6,587 nucleotides of DNA from positions 1 to 6,587 of the forward strand of contig PMCE01000035.1 of NCBI GenBank assembly GCA_003154025.1, written 5' to 3'. A model generated the notes under the pieces. That model was not told the DNA's origin. It was given only the letters and a program-made list of their open reading frames with translations, and made no database searches. Shown one piece after another: positions 1-5,459 of this stretch (position 1 is its first letter; each line of letters opens with the position of its first letter). The position numbers were made by a program, and so were the translations under genes. The stretch is from Syntrophaceae bacterium (lineage in GTDB: Bacteria; Desulfobacterota; SM23-61).

Positions 1-104
1 TACATGACGAAGGTCTGATAATCTTTCACTCTCACCAAGCCAACTACGCCGCTTTCTGAAAAATCCCTGGTAACGAGAAGTGCATATTTTCCACTACGTC
101 CCCC
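1..104. other. left-edge segment with no assignable gene
   Basis: No + strand frame continues the TctA homology that begins at about position 105; the frame leading into it is closed by TGA at 57-59. On the - strand one frame is open from about 152 down to the window edge and reads like protein, including WFGGRSGKYALLVTRDF and GVVGLVRVKDYQTF. I do not recognise it and cannot find a convincing start. It may be the 5' part of a gene continuing leftwards out of the window, or a chance open frame. The change of apparent coding strand near 105 would fit a rearrangement breakpoint, but nothing like an insertion-sequence end is visible. Confidence 0.3.
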
Positions 105-281
105 AAACCATTTGTACTTGGGCCGATGTTTGAAAATGCCTTCCGCCAATCCCTAATCCTTTCCAAGGGCAACCCTATAATTTTTCTATCCCGCCCCATC
201 TCGGCCGTATTTATCCTTGGTTCTCTTTTCCTCTTTATTTTCCCCTCTGATACTGAAATCTTTACGAAAACGAAATCCTGA
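105..281 (+). pseudogene. C-terminal remnant of a second TctA-family permease
   Basis: This frame encodes FVLGPMFENAFRQSLILS, then SRPISAVF and a hydrophobic stretch ending in IFP, and stops at TGA 279-281. It aligns without gaps to the C-terminus of the intact TctA in this window (LSPLFENALRQSLLMS, then TRPISLVF). By hand count about 24 of 45 residues are identical, so it is a diverged paralogue and not a recent duplicate. Only the final signature and last membrane helix remain. The frame is blocked by TGA at 57-59, and no other + frame in 1-104 resembles the preceding TctA sequence. It is most simply the tail of a degraded or rearranged TTT operon upstream of iclR. A frameshifted, fast-diverging but still present gene body to the left cannot be excluded from this window. 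Confidence 0.75.
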
Positions 282-358
282 CTTATCTTTAGAAGAATGA
301 AGCAGGTGACCCCGGCGTTGCCAACCCCTATTTAACAACAGCGGTTAGAGCTCGTAAT

Positions 359-408
359 CCCCATTTTTCTTCCCTCGATCGGGGAAATAGTGGTCGCAAA
401 AAGTGGGG
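359..408. repeat. nested inverted repeat upstream of the iclR promoter
   Basis: The outer arms are CCCCATTTTT (359-368) and AAAAAgTGGGG (398-408), ten pairs with one bulged G at 403. Inside lies a second dyad, TTCCC (370-374) and GGGAA (382-386), with a 7-nt centre. No T-tract follows on either strand, so it is not a typical intrinsic terminator. It sits about 45 to 95 bp upstream of the predicted -35 box, where it could be a regulator binding region or a folded 3' end for transcripts from the left. Confidence 0.45.
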
Positions 409-452
409 GACAAGGGTCTAAATCGCGCCAAACATTTCACCCAAAATATTTG

Positions 453-481
453 TTGACAGAATATTTCTCTTTTAGTAGCAT
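453..481 (+). promoter_or_regulatory. predicted sigma70-type promoter of iclR
   Basis: TTGACA (453-458) matches the -35 consensus exactly. It is followed, after exactly 17 nt, by TAGCAT (476-481), which matches the -10 consensus at four of six positions including TA at the start and AT at the end. Transcription would start near 488, leaving a leader of about 38 nt before the iclR ATG. Two copies of AATATTT (445-451 and 460-466) flank the -35 box and make this stretch strongly A+T-rich. No separate promoter is obvious ahead of the transporter genes, so this one may serve the whole cluster by read-through. Confidence 0.6.
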
Positions 482-525
482 TCAAGCCGTTACGCCCTAA
501 AGAAAAGTTATCCGTATAGCGGAAA

Positions 526-1278
526 ATGCCCAGAGATAAAAGCCATATCAATTCTTTGAAGAAAGGCCTGGCCATCATTCGGATGTTTTCCCTACAATCC
601 TCCATTTCTCTTTCAGGAATTTCCTCCGCCCAGGGCATGTCGGTAGGTTCCGCCCACCGGTACTTGAAAACTCTCCATTCCCTGGGTTACATCAAACAAA
701 ATGTGGAAAACAAACGCTATCAATTGACCCCCAAGATATTGGAATTGGGATTTTATGCCCTCAAGGATATGGGCCTGCGAAAAAGAATTTTGCCCTACCT
801 GCTTGAAATTTCAAGAAAGTTCAATATTACTACGGCTTGCTCGATCCTCGACGGTCTGGACATTTTATATATAGAGAGGGTTCGCTCCGCGGAACTCGTA
901 AATCTGGATCTCTCCACGGGATCCCGTCTTCCCGTTTATTGTACGGGTATGGGAAAGGCGTTGCTTGCTTTTCTCCCCTCCGGTTTGCAGGAGGCGCTCA
1001 TCGAAAAATTGGAATTGCGCCCCCTCACTCCGCATACCATCACCAGGAAAGAAACCCTGAGAAAAGAACTGGCGATGATCAAAGAAAGAGGGTATGCAAC
1101 CTGCCGGCAAGAATTGAGCCTGGGGGTAGAATCAATCGCCGCTCCGATTTTTAATAATCAACAAGTGGAAGCTGCTATCTCTTTCAATCTTCCCAATATG
1201 GGCACGGGCAAAAAGCACGCGATGGAGAAAGTACTTGTTTCCCACCTTTTAAAGACCGCCAGGGATGTTTCGACCTGA
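526..1278 (+). CDS. IclR-family transcriptional regulator, PcaR/PobR/PcaU-like
   Basis: A 250-residue DNA-binding regulator, the usual length for IclR proteins. The N-terminal winged helix-turn-helix spans about residues 8-75: INSLKKGLAIIRMF opens it, VGSAHRYLKTLHSLGYI (40-56) is the recognition helix region and RYQLTPKILELG closes the wing. The C-terminal effector domain follows from about residue 85, with GSRLPVYCTGMGKALLAFLP (132-151), LTPHTIT (167-173) and GYA..RQELSLGVESIAAPI (189-208). The YCT.MG, LTPHTIT and QEL.LG..SIA..I signatures are those of the PcaR/PobR/PcaU branch, which regulates aromatic and beta-ketoadipate catabolism; that makes an organic-acid effector likely (inference). 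The ATG at 526 has only a weak ribosome site (GCGGA, 519-523). It is read with the transporter genes 68 nt downstream and probably controls them and itself. Confidence 0.93.
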   Translation: MPRDKSHINSLKKGLAIIRMFSLQSSISLSGISSAQGMSVGSAHRYLKTLHSLGYIKQNVENKRYQLTPKILELGFYALKDMGLRKRILPYLLEISRKFNITTACSILDGLDILYIERVRSAELVNLDLSTGSRLPVYCTGMGKALLAFLPSGLQEALIEKLELRPLTPHTITRKETLRKELAMIKERGYATCRQELSLGVESIAAPIFNNQQVEAAISFNLPNMGTGKKHAMEKVLVSHLLKTARDVST

Positions 1279-1280
1279 TG

Positions 1281-1292
1281 TTCTTTAAAGAA
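1281..1292. promoter_or_regulatory. perfect 12-bp palindrome, possible regulator site
   Basis: TTCTTTAAAGAA is a perfect dyad two bases after the iclR stop codon and 54 bp before the transporter binding-protein start. A closely similar sequence, TCTTTAGAAGAA, lies at 286-297, and the half site TAAAGAA recurs at 498-504 in the iclR leader. IclR proteins bind short pseudo-palindromes, so this is a reasonable operator candidate. A+T-rich palindromes of this length also arise by chance. Confidence 0.3.
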
Positions 1293-1300
1293 GTTTTCAA

Positions 1301-1323
1301 GGCCCGCGCCCGATGGGCGGGCC
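1301..1323 (+). promoter_or_regulatory. G+C-rich hairpin between iclR and the binding-protein gene
   Basis: The arms GGCCC and GCCC (1301-1305 and 1308-1311) pair with GGGC and GGGCC (1315-1323) around a GAT loop, with GC bulged on the 5' side, giving nine G-C pairs. It is followed by GACTAATTTAGG and not by a T-run, so a full intrinsic terminator is unlikely. It ends 9 nt before the Shine-Dalgarno sequence of the next gene. It could be a 5' stabilising or processing structure that separates a low-abundance regulator message from a high-abundance binding-protein message. Confidence 0.5.
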
Positions 1324-1346
1324 GACTAATTTAGGAGGAAGTGATA

Positions 1347-2327
1347 ATGGCCAGAAACAGAATTTCGCTAAAATGGAGTCTCGTGATTGTTATTTCCCTT
1401 CTTTTCGTCGCCGGGAAAGCAGGCTGGACTTTGGCGCTTGACTACCCGACCCGAACCATCAGCATGGTTGTGCCTTTTTCGCCCGGAGGGGGGGCGGACT
1501 TAGGGTCCAGGGTCGTCGCGGAAAAAATCAGTTCCATTCTGGGCAAGCCCATCATCAGTGAGTATAAACCGGGTGCCGGAGGGGGCCTGGGCGCGGCGCT
1601 CGTCGCTAAAGCGAAGCCGGATGGATATACATTCGTCGTCGGCAGCCAGACAACTCTCCTGATTAACCCGATGACGAAAAAGGACCTGGGGTACAAATTT
1701 GATGATTTTATCCAGGTCAGCGGCTATTCGATGATCCCCATCAGTATAAATGCCAAGAGCGGGGGGCCCTGGAAAACGCTTGCGGAATTTATTGCCGATG
1801 CCAAGAAAAACCCAGAAAAATACCGCTATGGCACCTATGGGGCTCTCAGCCAGGCTCATTTTGCCATGGAACTCCTGTCCCGGAAGGCCGGGATCAAGCT
1901 GATCCATATTCCCTTCCCCGGAAGCCCGCAGGCGAATGCCGCGCTCCTGGGCGGGCATGTGGAGCTCGCCTGTACCACCGGAACGGGGGGCCTTTATAAG
2001 GCCGGGAGCCTTAAGATCCTGGCAGTCGCCGAACCGAAAAGGCTTCCCGGAATGGAAGAGGTTCCCACGCTGACGGAGCTGGGATATCCAATCGCTTTCA
2101 GCTGTAATTACTCTTTTGCTTTCCCCAAGGGAACCTCGATGGAAATCGTCAATAAAATTTATGCGGCCGAAAAGAAAGTTTTTGCCCAGAGCCAAAAGGA
2201 AATGGCCGTTGAGCTTGAAAAAGTTGAACAATATCCTTTTTTTGTAGGGCCCCAGGAGCTGCGGCAAAAGTACCTTGATGAAATGAAGATTTACCAGGCT
2301 ATTGCCAAAGAATTAGGCGCCCTATAA
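1347..2327 (+). CDS. TTT-family periplasmic substrate-binding protein (TctC/Bug type)
   Basis: A 326-residue secreted binding protein that captures a carboxylate in the periplasm and hands it to the TctA/TctB membrane pair. The ATG at 1347 is chosen over the in-frame GTG at 1341 because AGGAGG (1333-1338) lies 8 nt from the ATG but only 2 nt from the GTG. A signal peptide covers residues 1-30: basic start, hydrophobic core 11-22 and a T-L-A cleavage motif. The mature protein opens with the Bug-family signature DYPTRTISMVVPFSPGGGAD (32-51), in which the PGG..D loop contacts ligand carboxylates in solved homologues. PGAGGG (75-80) and KPDGYTF (90-96) follow, as usual for the family. Later family segments include IKLIHIPFPGSPQANAALLG and LAVAEPKRLPGMEEVPTLTE. 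The substrate cannot be read from sequence; the downstream enzymes argue for a hydroxy- or keto-carboxylate. Confidence 0.93.
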   Translation: MARNRISLKWSLVIVISLLFVAGKAGWTLALDYPTRTISMVVPFSPGGGADLGSRVVAEKISSILGKPIISEYKPGAGGGLGAALVAKAKPDGYTFVVGSQTTLLINPMTKKDLGYKFDDFIQVSGYSMIPISINAKSGGPWKTLAEFIADAKKNPEKYRYGTYGALSQAHFAMELLSRKAGIKLIHIPFPGSPQANAALLGGHVELACTTGTGGLYKAGSLKILAVAEPKRLPGMEEVPTLTELGYPIAFSCNYSFAFPKGTSMEIVNKIYAAEKKVFAQSQKEMAVELEKVEQYPFFVGPQELRQKYLDEMKIYQAIAKELGAL

Positions 2328-2334
2328 GAATTTC

Positions 2335-2360
2335 GCCAATACGGCGTTCGGCCGTATGGC
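2335..2360 (+). promoter_or_regulatory. strong hairpin just after the binding-protein gene
   Basis: GCCAATACGGC (2335-2345) pairs with GCCGTATGGC (2351-2360), ten base pairs with a single bulged A and a 5-nt GTTCG loop. It begins 7 nt after the binding-protein stop codon. There is no T-tract behind it. In binding-protein-dependent transport operons, hairpins at this position commonly protect the 5' message and reduce expression of the membrane components. That role is inferred here, and it fits the long 208-nt untranslated gap before TctB. Confidence 0.6.
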
Positions 2361-2535
2361 AGCCTGATCCGCATAAGGTTCTTCACGGACCGGCTGCGGG
2401 GTCGGGGTATTTTTGAGGCCGGAGGATATTCGGGGGAAGGGTTGTTCTTATTTCCATACGGTCCATGAGGGCGGGGCGTGCCCCCGGGGCAACGAATTCT
2501 TCAGGGCAATTCTCAGCTTCTGGACGGAGGGAAGC

Positions 2536-2991
2536 TTGCGCAACAGGGATTTTTCCAGCAGCCTTTTTTGGATGCTTTGCAGTGTCTTAATCATTCTGGG
2601 TTCGCTCCGGCTTCCCGTGGGGGAACCGCACAACCCCGGTTCGGGTTTTTTACCTCTTTTGATCGGGGTTTTAATGGCTATCTTATCAACCGCTTTGCTC
2701 CTGCGGTCCGTCCGCAAGAAAAAAGTTGAAGAAGCGCTGCCGGCATCGAAGTCCGGGAACCGATTCAAATTGATCGGCACATTTCTGGCGCTGCTAATCT
2801 ACGTTCCCGCTTTCCCTTTCCTGGGTTTTATCTTCGCCACGATTCCGCTTATGGTTTTTTTATTTAAGACCATAGGGGAAATGGGATGGAAAATATCCCT
2901 GGTTGGCGGAGCCCTCATTTCCCTGGGCATGTACATGGTCTTTAAAGTCTGGCTTCAGGTTCAATTCCCGATAGGGCTTTGGGGGATCTGA
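2536..2991 (+). CDS. TTT-family small membrane protein TctB
   Basis: A 151-residue integral inner-membrane protein, the small subunit of the transporter. It has about four or five hydrophobic segments (roughly residues 8-26, 37-57, 79-98, 98-112 and 120-137). The start of the first segment and the second are joined by the family signature LRLPVGEPHNPGSGFLP (24-40). A charged cytoplasmic-type linker, RSVRKKKVEEALPASK (57-72), separates the two halves. I place the start at TTG 2536 because GGAGGG (2526-2531) precedes it by 4 nt and the resulting MRNRDF N-terminus fits the family. The same frame is open back to TTG 2413, but that adds 41 residues with no TctB character (HEGGACPRGNEF). The tctA start follows immediately, so translation is likely coupled. 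Confidence 0.88.
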   Translation: MRNRDFSSSLFWMLCSVLIILGSLRLPVGEPHNPGSGFLPLLIGVLMAILSTALLLRSVRKKKVEEALPASKSGNRFKLIGTFLALLIYVPAFPFLGFIFATIPLMVFLFKTIGEMGWKISLVGGALISLGMYMVFKVWLQVQFPIGLWGI

Positions 2992-2993
2992 CA

Positions 2994-4493
2994 TTGGATC
3001 TCCTGCAGAATATTTCCTTGGGATTTTCCGCCGCCCTGGTTCCCGGGAGGTTGATGGCCTGTTTCTTCGGGGTGCTCATCGGGACCCTGGTCGGGGTCCT
3101 TCCGGGTCTCGGCCCGGCTGCTGCCATCGCCTTACTCCTGCCTTCTACGTTCCATCTCGACCCCACTTCCGGGATCATCATGCTGGCAGGGATTTATTAC
3201 GGGGCCATGTACGGCGGATCCACCACTTCCATTTTGGTGAATATCCCGGGAGAGGCTGCGTCGGTCGTTACCTGCCTCGACGGCTACCAGATGGCCCGCA
3301 AGGGAAGGGCCGGCGCGGCATTGGGAATCAGTGCTTTTGGCTCCTTTATAGCCGGGACGATCAGTGTGATCGGCCTGATGCTGGTTGCCCCGCCGCTGGC
3401 CCAATTCGCGCTTTCCTTCGGACCCCCGGAATATTTTGCCCTGATTTTCTGCGGCCTGTCCATTTTAATCTACCTGGCCAGCGGGTCCATCCTGAAAGCG
3501 GTGATCATGGCCCTGGCCGGCCTTTTCCTGGGATTGATCGGGACGGATTTGATCACGGGCAACGTCCGGTTCACTTTCGGCAATATTACCCTGATGGACG
3601 GAATCGGAATGGTTCCGGTGGTCATGGGTTTGTTCGGAATCGCGGAGGTTTTGGACAACCTGGAAAAAACAATCGGGGAAAGAGCGATCTTCCAGACCTC
3701 TTTCTCCAGCCTTCTTCCCAATAAGGAGGATTGGAAACGTTCCATCGGTCCCATCACCCGGGGCAGCGTTCTGGGTTTTTTCCTGGGGATCCTGCCCGGC
3801 GGGGGGGCCATCATTTCCTCTTTCACCTCCTATGCCGTGGAAAAAAGAATTTCCCGTCACCCCGAAGAATTCGGGAAAGGGGCCATCGAAGGGGTGGCCG
3901 GCCCGGAATCGGCGAATAACGCTGCCAGCGGAGGGGCTTTCATCCCCCTTCTCACCTTGGGGATCCCCGCCAATGTCGTGATGGCGATCGTCCTGGGAGC
4001 TTTGCTGACCCACGGAATTCAGCCTGGCCCCCTCCTCATGGTCCAGCACGCCGACCTTTTCTGGGGGGTGGTTACGAGCATGTATATCGGCAACGCCATG
4101 CTCCTGGTTTTAAACCTCCCCCTGATAGGTTTATGGGTCCGGCTCCTCAGAATCCCCTACATGATTTTATTTCCGCTGATCATCCTCTTCTGCCTGATCG
4201 GGGCGTATAGTGTGAACAACAATATCGACGAGGTTTTGATCATGATCCTGTTCGGGGGGATCGGTTACCTCATGCGGAAATTTGACTATGAGGCCGCGCC
4301 TTTGATTTTCGCGCTGGTATTGAGTCCTTTATTTGAAAATGCCCTTCGCCAGTCGCTGCTAATGTCCCGGGGCAGTTTCGGGATTTTTTTCACCCGCCCT
4401 ATCTCGCTCGTTTTTATGGTGATCGGGATTCTTTTATTTGTGCTGCCCATGTTCCCCTTGCTAAAGCGAAGGGTCATGAGGGATGAATTCTGA
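2994..4493 (+). CDS. TTT-family large permease subunit TctA
   Basis: A 499-residue polytopic inner-membrane protein, the translocating subunit, of normal family length and with about a dozen hydrophobic segments. Family motifs appear in both pseudo-repeats: VGVLPGLGPAAAIALLLP (33-50), GIYYGAMYGGSTTSILVNIP (66-85) and GYQMARKGRAG in the first half; GILPGGGAIISSF, GPESANNAASGGAFIPLLTL and GIPANVVMAIVLGAL in the second. The C-terminus carries FENALRQSLLMS and TRPIS. The start is ambiguous. TTG 2994 lies 2 nt after the tctB stop with a G-rich GGGGGA 7 nt upstream. TTG 2979 would overlap tctB by 13 nt with AGGG only 2 nt away, so 2994 is preferred and makes MDLLQNISLGFSAAL, close to the family N-terminus. 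Energy presumably comes from an ion gradient, as for TctABC systems. Confidence 0.93.
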   Translation: MDLLQNISLGFSAALVPGRLMACFFGVLIGTLVGVLPGLGPAAAIALLLPSTFHLDPTSGIIMLAGIYYGAMYGGSTTSILVNIPGEAASVVTCLDGYQMARKGRAGAALGISAFGSFIAGTISVIGLMLVAPPLAQFALSFGPPEYFALIFCGLSILIYLASGSILKAVIMALAGLFLGLIGTDLITGNVRFTFGNITLMDGIGMVPVVMGLFGIAEVLDNLEKTIGERAIFQTSFSSLLPNKEDWKRSIGPITRGSVLGFFLGILPGGGAIISSFTSYAVEKRISRHPEEFGKGAIEGVAGPESANNAASGGAFIPLLTLGIPANVVMAIVLGALLTHGIQPGPLLMVQHADLFWGVVTSMYIGNAMLLVLNLPLIGLWVRLLRIPYMILFPLIILFCLIGAYSVNNNIDEVLIMILFGGIGYLMRKFDYEAAPLIFALVLSPLFENALRQSLLMSRGSFGIFFTRPISLVFMVIGILLFVLPMFPLLKRRVMRDEF

Positions 4494-4532
4494 GAGCCGC
4501 TGTTTTGCGGAAGGCGGAGGGAAAATACCGGC

Positions 4533-4559
4533 CGGGGGAAAGGCTGCTGCCCTTCCCCG
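4533..4559 (+). other. imperfect hairpin between TctA and BKACE genes
   Basis: CGGGG plus interrupted AA and GG (4533-4543) can pair with CC, TT and CCCCG (4551-4559) around a CTGCTGC loop, with two single-base bulges. No T-run follows. It lies in the 99-nt gap between the permease and the first enzyme gene, and may mark a processing or attenuation point. The surrounding sequence is purine-rich and weakly structured, so the significance is doubtful. Confidence 0.25.
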
Positions 4560-4592
4560 AAAATTCAGGAAACTTGGGAAAAGGAAAGCTTT

Positions 4593-5420
4593 ATGGAAAA
4601 ATTGATCATTACCGCAGCCATCACGGGAAGCCGGAACATGAGGGATATCGCCCCGTATATTCCCATCACTCCCGAAGAGATTGTTCAATCCTCCGTCGAA
4701 TGCTGGAAGGCCGGCGCATCCCTCGTTCATATCCATGTGCGCGACCCCAAGACCGGCTTGGGCACCCAGGACCTGGGGATTTACCGGCAGGTCGTTACCC
4801 CTCTCCGGGAAAAGACCGATTTGGTTCTCTGCCTGACCACCTCCGGGATTGCGGGGCGGAATTTGCCGGACGAACAGCGCCTTGCGCCCCTGGAATTGCA
4901 GCCGGAATTGGCTTCTTTTGATGCCGGCTCCATCAACCTGGGGGGTGGAGTTTTCAGCAATCCTCCCGCTTTTCTGGATGCCTCGGCCAAAAAGATGAAA
5001 GCTATGGGGATCAAGCCGGAAATAGAGATTTTTGATCTCGGTATGCTCATTACCGCCCTGCAAATGAGGGCTGATCATAAATTGGACGATCCTTTGCATT
5101 TCCAATTTGTTCTGGGAACCCCCTGGGGCGCCCCAGCCACGCCCAAATCCTTCTTGCACCTTTACGAGCATCTCCCCGGCAATGCGACCTGGTCGATTAT
5201 CGGGATCGGCAAGGGTCACCTTCCGATGTCGATGATGGGACTCATCATGGGGGGACATATACGGGTCGGAATGGAAGATAACATCTATTACGAACGGGGA
5301 GCCCTGGCCAAGACGAATGCCCAGTTCGTGGAGAGAATCGTCAGGATCGCGAGGGAATACGGAAGGGAAGTGGCCTCGTCGGAGGAAACGAGGAAAATCC
5401 TGGGGGTCAAAAAGAGGTAA
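4593..5420 (+). CDS. beta-keto acid cleavage enzyme (BKACE, DUF849)
   Basis: A 275-residue cytoplasmic TIM-barrel enzyme, full family length. BKACE enzymes use a divalent metal (zinc in the characterised member) to convert a beta-keto acid plus acetyl-CoA into acetoacetate and a new acyl-CoA. Visible residues: ITAAITG (6-12), the metal ligands His46 and His48 in HIHVRDP (46-52), a TTSG loop (82-85) where most members have STGG, RLAPLELQPELAS (96-108), and HIRVGMEDN (222-230), which supplies Arg224, the metal ligand Glu228 and Asp229. From memory of the 3-keto-5-aminohexanoate enzyme Kce, its substrate-amine residue Glu14 is replaced by Arg14 here, so that substrate is unlikely. AAGGA (4581-4585) sits 7 nt before the ATG. 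It is the first enzyme gene behind the transporter and 39 nt ahead of the dehydrogenase. Identity of the keto acid is unknown. Confidence 0.92.
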   Translation: MEKLIITAAITGSRNMRDIAPYIPITPEEIVQSSVECWKAGASLVHIHVRDPKTGLGTQDLGIYRQVVTPLREKTDLVLCLTTSGIAGRNLPDEQRLAPLELQPELASFDAGSINLGGGVFSNPPAFLDASAKKMKAMGIKPEIEIFDLGMLITALQMRADHKLDDPLHFQFVLGTPWGAPATPKSFLHLYEHLPGNATWSIIGIGKGHLPMSMMGLIMGGHIRVGMEDNIYYERGALAKTNAQFVERIVRIAREYGREVASSEETRKILGVKKR

Positions 5421-5459
5421 ACCGCTCTGTCCCGAAATTCCTTGGAGGAAAAAAGTCCG

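Noticed and set aside
44..199. A 51-residue - strand frame starting with ATG at 199 (MGRDRKIIGLPLERIRDWRK)
   Set aside because: It reads smoothly, but most of it is antisense to the TctA remnant at 105-281, whose homology is much more specific.
345..638. A 97-residue - strand open frame overlapping the iclR start and promoter
   Set aside because: It covers the predicted promoter and the iclR 5' end, has no recognisable motif, and its part over iclR is simply antisense to a well-supported gene.
1500..2267. A 255-residue - strand open frame inside the binding-protein gene
   Set aside because: It is composition-driven and antisense to a complete TctC-type protein; its translation has no family features.
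2388..2414. Possible intrinsic terminator (GACC/GGTC stem followed by TATTTTT) before TctB
   Set aside because: The stem is only four pairs with an 8-nt loop and is separated from the short T-run by GGGG; too weak, and it would cut the transporter operon.
4593..5420. Naming the BKACE gene kce (lysine fermentation)
   Set aside because: The residue that recognises the amino group of the Kce substrate is Arg here, and none of the other lysine-fermentation genes are nearby.
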